Source of the DNA: Atrina japonica
Lineage: Eukaryota; Mollusca; Bivalvia; Pterioida; Pinnidae
DNA: 64,000 bases
Direction of reading: 5' to 3'
Assembly: GCA_030159075.1 (NCBI GenBank)
Contig: BROG01000555.1
Location: forward strand, 338,501-402,500
This document shows positions 52,140 to 63,035 of this stretch, one piece after another; position 1 is the first letter of the stretch, and the number at the start of each line of letters is the position of its first letter. The notes beneath the pieces were generated by a model. It had not been told where the DNA came from. It saw nothing but the letters and a program-made list of their open reading frames with translations, and ran no database searches. The translations under genes were made by a program, and so were the position numbers.

Positions 52140-52420
52140 GTTGCCGCGTTTTATGTCAACAAATTTTATGATCGTCATAATGGTCTTTTTTGCAATAACA
52201 GTGTTTCACTGATTGAAATGATGAATTGCCTGTTCGATAGTGCTTGTGAAATCTTCTTTGCCGATTATGATGAAGATTTATTTCTCAAATAATTAATTTG
52301 AATTTGACTGGATTCGCAACCGGTGTGAATAATCGACATGAGATGCTTACTCTTTCATGACACCTGATTCCACCTCTGAGTTTTCAGAAGTTCGTGTCTC
52401 TCCAGTTTATCTTGTTGTCA
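52140..52420 (+). mobile_element. RT-element fragment, copy P7 (degenerate 3' region)
   Basis: GTGTTTCACTGATTGAAATG, TGAATTGCCTGTTCGATAG, CATGAGATGCTTACTCTTTC and GACACCTGATTCCACCTCTG follow the family 3' region with many substitutions. Confidence 0.6.
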
Positions 52421-52881
52421 GTATATTGTCCCATGAACATTTTTTCGATTAATACATTGGTAGTTTTGGTTTTTATACCCCAGTGTTAGCAATAAATCAA
52501 ATGATAGACGAGAAGAATGGATAAGACATTACCAAATTTGACGTCTTTTAATGTGCATGTGCATGTAAATTACTATTATTATTTTTGTTAATCTGGTTGC
52601 TGCTCGATTTTATTGTACAAGAACAAGAAATCTGTACATCTTACCTATGTGCCTTCAGTGCAGAACTTTGGGATTTTACTTTTGTTAAATCAATATCGAC
52701 CACTAATGCTGTTCCAAAGACATTGTGTAATCTTTTATCCTGTGTTTATATACAAACATCACGTGGTTGGGCTCGTTTTTCAGTCGATAGTATAGTGTCC
52801 CTTTTGAAACATGTTGGAATCGTCATCTATCTACAAGTAACGCTTCATATTTTCAAAGGCTGTTCCAGTACAAGGACTATA

Positions 52882-53551
52882 ATGAATAAAGTAGATGTTT
52901 GTGATATTCGTACAACTCGGACATATTCAGAGTCTGATGGAGATGGAAATTCATCCGATAAAAAACTTGAAAGAGAGCAAAACAGACATCTCGTAAAAGC
53001 AATAATATTATGTGTTATACCCCTTGTAGTTCTCATAGTTGTTGTGATCTTTCGACTAATGGATCAACATGATGTTAGACAAAACAGACAAATTATGAAG
53101 AACAACGTTTTAACGAGTTCGCAAATTATTGCTGTGATTCATAATTTGCAGTTGGAACGTAGCATGACAGTGTATTACCTATCGTCGAGAAGAACTGAAG
53201 ATACCCTGACCCAACTTCACTCTCAGTACAACAGCACTGATAACATAATACAATACTTTAACAACTGGCCAGTCATGAGTAGTCCGACAAAATTACGGTC
53301 TAAAATTACGTTTAATAATTATCTAAATGAGTATAGATCATCGATACACCAGAAAAACAAAACTGTAAAAAATGTCATAACATTTTACACGGATTGCAAT
53401 GTGGATATGATCAAGTGGGTCCTGAGAAGTTTGAAAAATTATAAAAATGGTCCCAAATGGGAGTTACTGGTTGGCTACCATTCACTTACGGTAATGAAGG
53501 AACAATCGTGTATAGAACGAGAATTAGGAAGTTTATTTTATTCCTCGACAG
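52882..53551 (+). CDS. NIT-GC gene 2 exon 1: N-terminus, TM1, first half of NIT
   Basis: [22 protein letters not shown]1 around [18 protein letters not shown], then NIT helices ([36 protein letters not shown]). Several positions match gene 1 exon 1 (YNSTDN/YKNTDN, FYTDCN/FYTDNN, IERELGS/IERALGS). The donor GTAAGA at 53552 gives a phase-1 exit. Confidence 0.87.
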
Positions 53552-56500
53552 GTAAGATTGTCGTATTTTAGTTTTATGTCATTTTCTCTTGTATTAAGAT
53601 GGCACTTCTTTATATTGAAATTATATGGAGTATAAACTGTATTATGCAATTATCAAAATGCGGCGAGTACTTTAAAGTGCCACAAAGATATGTCTGAAAG
53701 GTGCAACAGCGGTTACGACCACATGTGAAAGTCTTAGAATTGTCAAAGACTACCCATTACTCTATTTGAATGATTTTCGCTCATTCACTTGAATAAATAA
53801 TGATGTGAGATCACATTTGATTAATTTTAATTGATAGATTTCAGTCATTCAAGCCTTTATTATACACTGTTATTTCGTTGAAATCACAATATTGAAGGTT
53901 TCCTCATTTCCGAAGTCAGCAATGCGGACATTATATGTATTTAACCCTTCCACCCGTAAGTTTTTAATTGGTACTCTCTTTTTAACTCAGATGCACCTGA
54001 CCCATTCGCTGATTGCATTTTATGCTCTCCGTGACATATCAGATAAGATATCAGTTTTTAATTAGATTGTGCTATACCTGACTTTATTTAACTTTTGTTT
54101 TGATATTTTGTAAGCAAACTAATGAATTATCGCAATATATCTGATCTATCATTTAGATTAGCGTAATCATTTGACAAACCTAATTTCTATGGATGTAAGA
54201 CTTCGCTGTCGTTAAAAATATCGGGTAGTTCATTACCTGAAGGATTATATTTGATAATGCCATAGTGTGATACAGTACAGACCTAATATACCCATCTACT
54301 GTAACTACATTATCGAGGACAGAATCATTGATTACTACTTAAAACGCTCAAGTTGCATAATAACATTGTAAGAAAATCATTCTCTTATACACTGGTAGAC
54401 TCATATCTTGAAAATAGAAAGTGGAAGATAAGAGTTTTAGAAATATGTCAATTAACTAGTAATTATTAGCTGGATATAATATTTCATTATTCTATCAGAA
54501 TATATAAAAAATCTCCGATACCAAAGTATAAATTTTTAGGATGTCCAGGATATAGATACAAATCTGGCAAAAATGGACAAACACGGACCTCTGGAAACCA
54601 AGAAGTGGGATCAGTGCCATGGAGAAGTAAGCATTCCCTGTCGACCGGTCACAGACGCCGTGAGTCTAGAGTCAGGTCCAAATGAAATACGTGAGGAACG
54701 ATTCCTCGTCACAGTTGGTACAGACGTCTCAACAACCGCCAGCGAAAATGTTTTATCGTCATATGTTATAGCATCTGACTCACAAAGGTTGGAGTCATTG
54801 CAAAGGGGTTCCGTGGACAGAGCATTACACTATAAAAGAAGTCTCGCATCTCTAGTCAGCTAGGACCTCAGTTGATTTTGAGAGAAAGTGGGCTCGGAAA
54901 GGGATCACCGGCCTTCTGCAAGTAAACTGAATAAAAATAACGTCCTTCTAAAAGCCGACCTAGTACAATGCCAACGTATTGGCTTTTGTGTTATTTATAG
55001 TGTAACACTGATGTGGAGTCTATGTCAAACTTATACATTTGTTATCAGAAACAACAATTCCTCCGATTTTTTTTTCAGTCCAGTTCATTTAATGTATCCA
55101 TTGTATAAAAGGTAAAATTTGATGCCTGGTAAGGTACTATAATGATTATATTTTATGATAGAAAGGTATGTCCCATGTACAGATATAAGGTTTTTAGAGA
55201 CCAAATATCGAAATTTTGCACATTCTTATTTTGGATTTATACTTGCCAAAGCACTAATCTTCGAGACATTAAACATAAAAATATAGTTGTTGTAATCGTT
55301 TGATGATTTCTGTACAATAATCATTAACAAATATTTAATTAATATCAAATATAAGACTTTCTTATGAAGAAAACTTATTTTAATGATATTGCAATGAAAT
55401 TATTTTTTTTTCTGGAATTAGCCGAGATTGTGAAGGATTTATCTGAATGTAACATACTCATTTATAAAATGGATACCTTAAATAAACGTTTCAGATTTAA
55501 TTCTATTTACAAGACATATACTCACCGACAAATTATTGACACAGGGTTATCGAAAACCCTTTGATGTCAACGTTCCGCAAATTTTACGATCGGTATAATA
55601 GTATTGTTTGAGACTACCTGTTCGATGACGGTTGTTGAGACGTTTGTATCAATTATGACGAGGATTCGTTCCATACGTATTTCATTTAAATTTGACTGTG
55701 GACTATCGGCGAATGTGACCGGTCGACAGGGGATGCTTACTCCTCCATGGCACCTGATCTCACCTCTTGATTTGACGAGGTCCGTGTTTGTCCACTTTTT
55801 ACCAGATTTGTACTTATATCCTTGACACCCTAATGATTTATACCTTGGTATCTGAGAATTTTTATATTTCATATTCTATAGAATATAAATCTACATATTT
55901 CACATTAACCTGTAAAATATTTTTTCCAGAACTTTTTTCACATAACACATTTTTGTGGTATCACAGGATCATTACGCTACAGGATAAATATATGGCAAGA
56001 TCAAAGCAATACTCATCTAAAGCCCGGAATATGATAGAAATGATGTACTCGGAAACAAATCTAAAAAACAATATTGTGTCAATGAGAAGTGCTATATTGA
56101 GGAATACAACTAGTACAAAATCAGTTGACAGAGATATGCCTTGGTTTGGTAATATGACAGGATATATCAGTGTTTTAAAGATGGTCCAAGATGCATTAGG
56201 ACAGGTAAAGTCGTTATTAATTAACATATAAACTTGAAATGGGAATATTAGTAATTTACAAGTGGTTAAGACAAACTAAAAAACAAAAACCAAAAATAAC
56301 AACAATAAATTAAAAAAGAATGCCATTATTTATGTACGTACACATATATAAATCATATTTTATGATTAAACTATACAAGTCTCTGATCTATTATTTCAGC
56401 GAACTATCAACACTCTTAACTATGTATACATTTTACATGTGAATGTGTCATGTTTTTATAATCAGTACCAAAAACAAAGTCTTTAAACATTTGAGATATG

Positions 56501-57341
56501 AATACTATATACCAAATTTTTATGCTTTAAGTTTTATGTATGCTTTAAGTTTTATAATTTCAACTATCGGAATATATAAAAATGTATTTTAGCGAGTTAT
56601 CAATGCTCTATACTATGTATATGTTTTACACGTGTATGTATGTTATGTTTTATAATTGTCACAATCGGAATATATACACATTTATTTTAGTGACATATCG
56701 TTACTCTGATCTGTGTACATTTTCGAAAATGTGCCCAAAAAGGTGGTTGTTTTATAATTTATCGGCTCCTACTGAACCCAGGAGTATATATTTGTATATA
56801 TTTTACACGTGAATGTACCATATTTTATAACTGATATCAAATACCATGTCTGCATACTTTTACTTTAGCAATACTTCCAAAATCAGTTTTCTTTTGCTTC
56901 AGGATATCATTAAAGTACTGGAAGAAGACATCGATACAATAGAAGGGGATCTAATACTAACAGTTCTTACTATGATTGGCTCATTTATCCTTACAGCTGT
57001 TATCGTGCTTGGCGTTTACAAACTTACAAAGAAACTCCAGTCATACGCTCATTCATTACACAGGAAAACGTATTGTTTAGAGCATGAAAGAAAACGCAGT
57101 GAATCCCTTTTATACCAGATGCTTCCGGTGACTGTGGCCGAGAAATTGATTAAAAACCAATTAGTGAAACCCGAAAGTTTTTCATCTGTGACGGTGTATT
57201 TTTCAGACATTGTAGGGTTTTCAACTATATGTAATCAACGGACGCCTATACAAGTTGTCGAAATGCTTAATTTGATCTATGAAACATTTGATGACCACCT
57301 TGAATTATTTGATGTATATAAAGTTGAAACAATAGGTAAGA

Positions 57342-57423
<82 letters not shown>

Positions 57424-58731
57424 TAAACACACGGAGAATGATAATAAGCTTTGAAGCTTTTGGTCGCAGTACCGAACTTCATCAGCTCATTCTTTATTTT
57501 AATAGATATGTATATTCGTCGATAAAGTTTTTACGATGATTACTGTACAGTTGCTTTTATTCGCGAGGGATTTAATCCCGCTACATTAACGGTCAAAGAA
57601 AATACCGCGAAATTAAATACCCTTGAATATAATACCTTACTTACACGTATGAAGTATCAGAAAGACAAATCGCGACTAATATTGCACGAAATTTGGTACC
57701 CGTGAATAAGTTCCTTTCAGAAAAAATTCTCTCCGCGAAACTATACAGTATTGAAATTGTTGATATTGAGACGGTGATAGTTTCTAGCTAAAGTGTCAAC
57801 ATTCAGTAATTGGCTATAGAGTTGTACTTAAAAGGAATATCAAACGTCATATGTAACTAGAATTGAACCAAAAGTTCTTAAACTCTTAAAGCCCTTCACA
57901 TCTTTCGCCAAACTGGCAAAGACAACACCCTCATCGAGAGTCGAACCAGTAAGGAATCACCCATTTGTCAAATAAACGCTCAAAACACCTGTCCACAACA
58001 TACTGTCAACTGCCGATAGTATTATAATGTCAAATGTAGAAAATACAATTGCAGTCAATACCACAATATATTTATGGTCTCATAAAAGCAATTTACATAA
58101 TGTTTGCCATTTACATCATACATATAGTGATAATTTTTAAAATCTTTATTTTGGCAGGAGACGCTTATATGGTAGCATCGGGTTTACCTCAACCTATTGG
58201 AGATCGCCATGTCGCGGAAATAAGTGGTTTCGCTTTAGATATCATGGACACAATTGCACATTTATATGTTCCCCATCTACACCCTGAGAAACTTGCCGTG
58301 AGAATTGGCATTAACACAGGCAAGTATATAAAATTATAATTTGTTTTAGTAAAAACCAAACAAAGCAAAACAACGCAATGTATGGAGATCTTAATGGGTG
58401 CTGATTTGCTGATAAAATGATTACATATGGTAATTAGTGTAATAACGAATTTTTATCTTTTTTAAATGTAATATGCATTTTAAAAAACTCTTAAATTACT
58501 CTCTCAATTAATTCCACGGGGTCTTAAATTTTCGTTTTATTCTTCCATTTTTTTATTCTTTATTTCAAGTGAAAAAACAAAATGTATATGTTATTATGTT
58601 TAGATACGCAATGTTGATTTTTCTTCTCTCAGGGCCAGTAGTGGCAGGGGTAGTTGGACATAAAATGCCTAGATATTGTCTGTTTGGTGACACCGTCAAT
58701 GTAGCTTCCAGAATGCAATCATCAGGACTTC
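52882..58731 (+). CDS. NIT-domain receptor-type guanylate cyclase, gene 2 (exons 1-5, 3' end outside window)
   Basis: Tandem paralogue of gene 1. The exons are 52882-53551, 55930-56204, 56903-57335, 58158-58319 and 58633-58731. Exons 2-5 have identical lengths and phases to gene 1. About 547 residues are visible: an acidic N-terminal tail, TM1 about 38-58, the NIT region with N-glycosylation sites (NST, NKT, NTT, NMT), TM2 about 332-354, HNOBA linker ([20 protein letters not shown]) and cyclase. Metal-binding Asp417 (YFSDIVGF) and Asp461 (GDAYMVASG), guanine-binding Glu457 and Cys529 are all kept. NVASRMQS has Gln where gene 1 has Glu. I chose Met 52882 because it aligns with the gene 1 N-terminus, although the frame is open 99 codons further upstream. 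Exons matching gene 1 exons 6 and 7 were not found up to the window edge and probably lie beyond it. The NIT halves of the two genes are clearly more divergent than the cyclase halves, so they may sense different signals. Confidence 0.88.
54508..54755 (-). mobile_element. RT-element fragment, copy P8 (3' end)
   Basis: GATACCAAAGTATAAATTTT, GTCCAGGATATAGATACAAA, CGGACCTCTGGAAACCAAGA and CTGTCGACCGGTCACAGACG: the family 3' end in reverse orientation, very close to the consensus. Confidence 0.75.
55527..55868 (+). mobile_element. RT-element fragment, copy P9 (3' end)
   Basis: Starts at TTATTGACACAGGGTTATCG, includes TGACCGGTCGACAGGGGATG and CTCCTCCATGGCACCTGATC, and ends TTGGTATCTGAGAATTTTTA only about 60 bp before gene 2 exon 2. 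Confidence 0.78.
55930..56204 (+). CDS. NIT-GC gene 2 exon 2: second half of NIT
   Basis: 275 nt, phase 1 to phase 0, like gene 1 exon 2. It encodes [40 protein letters not shown] and [20 protein letters not shown]. The acceptor is TTTTTTCCAG and the donor GTAAAG. Confidence 0.92.
56205..56902 (+). other. gene 2 intron 2
   Basis: About 0.7 kb, with three or four loose ~130-bp repeats of a TATGTATAC/TTTTACACGTGAATGT motif (near 56420, 56605 and 56795). No coding content. Confidence 0.6.
56903..57335 (+). CDS. NIT-GC gene 2 exon 3: TM2, HNOBA linker, start of cyclase
   Basis: 433 nt, same length and phases as gene 1 exon 3. TM2 is [20 protein letters not shown]. The linker is [20 protein letters not shown], and the cyclase start is [20 protein letters not shown] ... 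DVYKVETI. Confidence 0.96.
57344..57417. repeat. (AT)n microsatellite 8 bp after gene 2 exon 3
   Basis: Begins at position +9 of intron 3, directly after the donor GTAAGACG, and runs about 74 bp. Confidence 0.97.
57418..58157 (+). other. rest of gene 2 intron 3
   Basis: No recognisable element. The segment 57560-57760 contains several GCGA-type words (CGCGAGG, CGCGAAAT, CGCGACT, CGCGAAAC) also typical of the 39-bp array at 62.8 kb. Confidence 0.5.
58158..58319 (+). CDS. NIT-GC gene 2 exon 4: cyclase core, GC donor
   Basis: 162 nt, phase 1 to phase 1, the same as gene 1. It encodes [20 protein letters not shown] ... [10 protein letters not shown]. The only donor that keeps phase and alignment is CAG|GCAAGT at 58320, a GC-AG intron rather than GT-AG. 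Confidence 0.93.
58633..58731 (+). CDS. NIT-GC gene 2 exon 5: guanine-selecting segment
   Basis: 99 nt, phase 1 to phase 1. It encodes [20 protein letters not shown] and [12 protein letters not shown]. The donor is GTATGT at 58732. Confidence 0.95.
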
Positions 58732-59300
58732 GTATGTCAGCTTTTTATTTATACCTCTTTCTTAGAACACTACACTCACGTGCCAAAATTATGTCAGCTT
58801 TTTCATTTTCATATTGCTTTCTATATTAATTTTTTTCTAATCTTCTGAACTTTTCCAAAATTATGTGGAAGTCTGTGGACCATCTTTTTAAATTGATTTA
58901 GAATGTGTTTATATCTTTTTGTATAATATGCAAGTATTTATAAGTGGCAAGCTAACTTTGTAGCGCCATTTCCGTCTCTCTTCTTCGTTAGTAGCGTCAT
59001 CAAAATATATTGCAATGAAAATATTTGCTACTCAGAAATAAAGCCCCAAAGAAATTTATACCAAGAACTAAAATTTTTTTTTTCTAAACATATGAAGTTT
59101 GATATGAATTGATGAAAGCGTTAATTCGTGAAAAAAGAATGAAACAAATTTACATACATTTGACACGTGTGTTTTTGGAGAATAATGGAACGATATTAAA
59201 ATGACATAAAATGATTTACTTAAAATCGACAGAATAAATGTATCTATCACTTTGTAAATCCTATCTATAATGTATTGATATCTTACGATACATTGTGTCA
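58732..59300 (+). other. start of gene 2 intron 5
   Basis: No segment resembling gene 1 exon 6 (PLKIHISES...) and no repeat was recognised in these 570 bp. Confidence 0.6.
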
Positions 59301-60180
59301 ATAATGTTGGTCACAGCATTCGACTCGTAAGTGGAGAGTTTAGGTTTAGACTCGTAATAAGTGAGTATAGGGTTAGACACGTGAATGGAAAGTCTAGGGT
59401 TGAACTCGTAAGTGGAGAATCTAGAATCAGACACGAATGTGGTTCAACTTGTAAGTAGAAAATCTAGGGTTCGTCTCGTACGTGGAAATTCTAGGGTTCG
59501 ATTCTTAAGTGGAGAGTTTAGGGTTCAACTCGTAATAGGAGAGTATAGGGTCAGCCACGTAAGTGGAAATTCTAGGGATAGACTCGTAAGTTGAGAGTCT
59601 AGGATTAGACTCGTAAGTGGAATGTATAATGTTAGACACGTAAGTGGAGAGTCTATGGTTAGACTCGTAAGTCGAATGTATAATGTTAGACACGTAAGTG
59701 GAGAGTCTAGGGTTAGACTCGTAAGTGGAATGTATAATGTTACACACGTAAGTGGAGAGTCTAGGGTTAGACTCGTAATTGGAATGTATAATGTTACACA
59801 CGTAAGTGGAGTGTCTAGGGTTAGACTCGTAAGTGGAATGTATAATGTTACATACGTAAGTGGAGAGTCTAGGGTTAGACTCGTAAGTGGAATGTATAAT
59901 GTTAGACACATAAGTGGAGAGTCTAGGGTTAGACTCGTAAGTGGAATGTATAATGTTAGACACGTAAGTGGAGAGTCTAGGGTTAGACTCGTAATTGGAA
60001 TGTATAATGTTACACACGTAAGTGGAGAGTCTAGGGTTAGACTCGTAAGTGGAATGTATAATGTTAGACACGTAAGTGGAGAGTCTAGGGTTAGACTTGT
60101 AAGTGGAAACTTCTAGGGTTCGACTCGTAATTTGGAGTGTCTAGACTTAGACTCGTATGTGGAGAGTCTAGGGTTAGATT
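59300..60180. repeat. 54-bp minisatellite of two 27-bp half-units
   Basis: The unit is GTTAGACTCGTAAGTGGAAT + GTATAAT, then GTTAGACACGTAAGTGGAGA + GTCTAGG. The central part (59600-60110) holds about nine near-identical 54-bp units. The edges contain only divergent 27-bp half-units. As 54 is divisible by 3, frames stay open on both strands (59622-60116 plus, 60071-59505 minus). These are not genes. Nearly every half-unit contains GTAAGT, the consensus 5' splice-site core. Confidence 0.95.
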
Positions 60181-60849
60181 TCTGGCACAGATGGACGTTC
60201 ATGACGATATTGACTGTTTCTTCGCAAAGCAAATGAAGTGATAATCAAGGTTCTATCGTGTGAGATATCGTGCAACGTCAAACATGACGATGATCACACA
60301 CAGGACTGACATGTGTACATTTTAAAAGAAAGTTGTCAGTTTACTTGCAGAAGCCAATGGTCTCTATTCTGGGTACATTGTAACCGGGTTCTCTTCTCCA
60401 CCATTAAACACTGGTTGCCACCAACAAGTGAAAAAATGTTGAGTGTGGCATTATATACTATTCAGAATTTCATTGAATTGACATCTTGTAACTTTTTTCA
60501 TTTGGCTTGTAAAATCTACGTTTAATTGACAGATTATGAACCGTACGGATGACAGCTTTAAAAAACTCAGTACTGTGGGATATTCTAGACAGTCAAGAAT
60601 TATTGTTTTTTCAATCATTCATTTTCTGAAATTATTCTTTTTGTTGGGATGGACGTCACGATATCGGAAATCACTTTATAGAATGCACCGGCAAATAGTT
60701 TGACAAATATAAATGACTTCCTCAAACTAGCTATATTGATATTATAAGTATAAATCTAGGGGACCTGACCTAAATAGCAATGCAAAACCGGTATAGCAAC
60801 GAATATCAGTATAAGCTTGACCCAGTGTAAAGAGTTAGTCTACGTAATG
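60181..60849. other. unique stretch, nothing recognised
   Basis: No exon, RNA gene or repeat recognised. It is probably still within gene 2 intron 5. Confidence 0.5.
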
Positions 60850-61205
60850 AGTCCCGCTTACAGTGGTCTATTGAAAGAGCGTTCGACTTGCAAGCGGGAG
60901 ATCACGGGTTCGATTCCCGGACCGGGTTATGTCAAAGACAGTAGTAGTAAAAAAAGTAGTGACTATTCCTTCGCCAAGCGCTCAGCATACGAAGTGAGCG
61001 TTACAAGTCTTTCGGAGGAAACTGAAAACCGAGGTCACGTGTCGCGGAAGGTGTGTCACTTAAAAGAAATCTTATTTCATTCGTGTCAGTCCGTAGCACA
61101 AGCCACAATTTGTAGCACTTCACCTAAAGCTGGCGACATTTCCATAAAAGGTGACAAAGTATTGGTGAGATCTAAAACAATATTCAAACAAAAAACAACA
61201 CGAGT
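60850..61205 (+). mobile_element. tRNA-derived SINE, copy D (complete head and body)
   Basis: The tRNA-like head is GTCCCGCTTACAGTGGTC ... GAAAGAGCGTTCGACTTGCA with B box GGTTCGATTCC (60907-60917). The body shares GAAACTGAAAACCGAGGTCA, CGTGTCGCGGAAGGTGTG and ACTTCACCTAAAGCTGGCG with the minus-strand copies at 20.4 and 31.1 kb. The tail is A-rich (CAAACAAAAAACAAC). The 150-aa open frame over it (60817-61269) is not a protein gene. Confidence 0.85.
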
Positions 61206-62374
61206 CAACTTGTTTGCTTCTTTTCCGGTTATCATTTACCCCAGTATGAGACGTGTACCTAGTGTCTAAATATTTCGCCCTAAACTTGTTTTAAATTTCA
61301 TAATTTGAATTTAAAACGTGTGGAAGTCGAAAACATGACAGGTTTTGACAGATAAAAACAATGAAATCGTTTTAAAATCGTATATATAGCGAAATGCTAT
61401 ACACAAATTTGAGTGGCTATTTATTCAACGTACATGATTGAAACGCAATTTAATATACCCTTTCCGAGTTGTCCCGTTACGTCATGGTCCCTCGTAAGAG
61501 TGTACAGATTTCAAGAGAAAAGTAGGGCTTCATTATATTCCGGATAATCTGACGCAGATTATCGCAAATATGACCAGGAATATAAATACCATGACGTAAT
61601 AGGTGCCAAATTTGACAAACATAGTGCGAGAAAGTGAAGACACAATACATATTTACAAGAGAGATAATTCAACACTAATTAATTCCACGCAGATGAACTG
61701 AATTAAGATATTGCTGAATGTATATGACCTTGCCCGACTTGCAGTTGAAGTCACGTGATTTGAGTACACGTTATTCTGACAAAACTGAACGGGATGAGAC
61801 AACTCTAGGAAATGGTATACATTGTATAAAAATTGTTTACACTTCTAAATGACAATAATATCTTATCATGAACCTTAAGTCGACACACACTACATAACCC
61901 CAGAAATAAGATCAGAAAAATCGATTACCAGTACATTTTGATTTGTTTACATCATGTGTCGTAAATATATCATTATGATGATTTCAGGGCGATTCTGTGG
62001 TAATTGATTTTGGCTTATGGTACATGGATTATTACAATAAAATAACTAGTTGTCCTTTAAAAATAGAAGGTTGTTGATGAATATTGTCCCTAAAGATTCT
62101 TTTCAAAAATCTTGGATATAATAAGAATTTCTATTGCCCGACTTCGATGACTCGGATTATGGGTGTAACACAGGTTCTTTTCCTTTTTTCTGATCTACGT
62201 AATTTAATGATTAATTACAAAATTTGTTATCAGTCAACAACATGTCAAATAATGCACCGAAATCAAAGGCTTGATCTTATAGAAATATTGTAGTGCGATT
62301 TCATAGAAACATTTCAGTGAACGAAAAGCGTTGGACTTAGAAACCACCGGATACTTTTAAACAAAATATCAAAA
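61206..62374. other. unique stretch, nothing recognised
   Basis: About 1.2 kb without a supported feature. Confidence 0.5.
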
Positions 62375-62610
62375 ACATTAAACCAAAGTTATAGTTTTGC
62401 AAAAAAAAAAAAAAGCCAAAAACAAAATCTGAAAACGATGGTTTCTGTTACATTGAGTTCGAATTTACTATAGATGTAAAGATACGAATCAAAGCGTGGT
62501 ATCATACACGGCCAAAAAATAATCAAAATGCAATCCTAAATCCGTCTAGGAGTACTACTTAAAAATGACTGTTTTAGCTTTTGAAGAGTTTAAAACTTAA
62601 ATAGTTACCG
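62375..62610 (+). repeat. Dispersed repeat family R, divergent copy
   Basis: ACCAAAGTTATAGTTTTGC, GATGGTTTCTGTTACATTGA, GTGGTATCATACACGGCCAA, AAATCCGTCTAGGAGTA and GACTGTTTTAGCTTTTGAAG parallel the copies at 25355 and 35000 in order. Confidence 0.6.
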
Positions 62611-62842
62611 AGGTACATTCGTTATGTCCAGTCAATAACATTGTTATGTTCGCAAACTTATTTTATAATATACTCTCGCGAGGTCCAGTGCAACTGTCTT
62701 CGTTGCATACAGTAAATGAAATAGATATTCCTTTTTATATTACATGCCACCGTCTACACAAACGAAGAAAAATAATTTTTAAAAAAACTCCAAAAATTGC
62801 CATAAAACAATACTGTAAATCAGAAAAGTTTTGCAATACACA

Positions 62843-63035
62843 AGTTAAAAATTTATTCGCGGGATATTTTCGCGATACACAAGTTACAAATTAATTCGCG
62901 GGATATTTTTGCGATACACAAGTTATAAACTTATTCGCGGGATATTTTCGCGATACACAAGTTATAAAGTTATTTGCGGGATATTTTCGGGATACACAAA
63001 TTATAAATTTATTCGCGGGATATTTTCGCGATTAA
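62843..63035. repeat. 39-bp minisatellite, about 5 copies
   Basis: Units of the type GTTATAAATTTATTCGCGGG + ATATTTTCGCGATACACAA. CGCG-containing words are otherwise rare in this AT-rich window. It is followed by a run of TTCCGCGAG, GGGCTCGCGAATGTACGCG. Confidence 0.88.

Larger units (their letters stand above)
53552..55929 (+). other. gene 2 intron 1
   Basis: 2.4 kb. It holds RT fragments P8 (54508-54755, minus) and P9 (55527-55868, plus) and otherwise no recognisable element. Confidence 0.8.

Noticed and set aside
52585..52881. Upstream Met as the default start of gene 2
   Set aside because: Alignment with gene 1 supports 52882. The extension is kept as a separate observation rather than as the gene model.
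59505..60116. Long open frames on both strands (188 and 164 codons) with regular peptide repeats
   Set aside because: They come from a 54-bp tandem repeat whose period is divisible by 3, so several frames stay open by construction. No start context, signal or domain supports a protein.
59700..60175. Telomere-like TAGGGTTAG in every 54-bp unit
   Set aside because: Only nine bases per unit match TTAGGG periodicity and the rest of the unit does not. Probably coincidence.
60850..61269. 150-codon open frame at 60817-61269 and a possible tRNA gene at 60850
   Set aside because: The sequence is a tRNA-derived SINE with matching copies elsewhere. The head does not fold into a complete tRNA that I can verify, and the frame runs through non-coding SINE body.
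61987..62076. Possible terminal exon of gene 2 (TTTCAG then GGC GAT TCT…)
   Set aside because: It has an acceptor and an open frame, but the peptide (GDSVVIDFGLWYMD) does not match the conserved GKG…TYWLLG ending, and no exon 6 precedes it.
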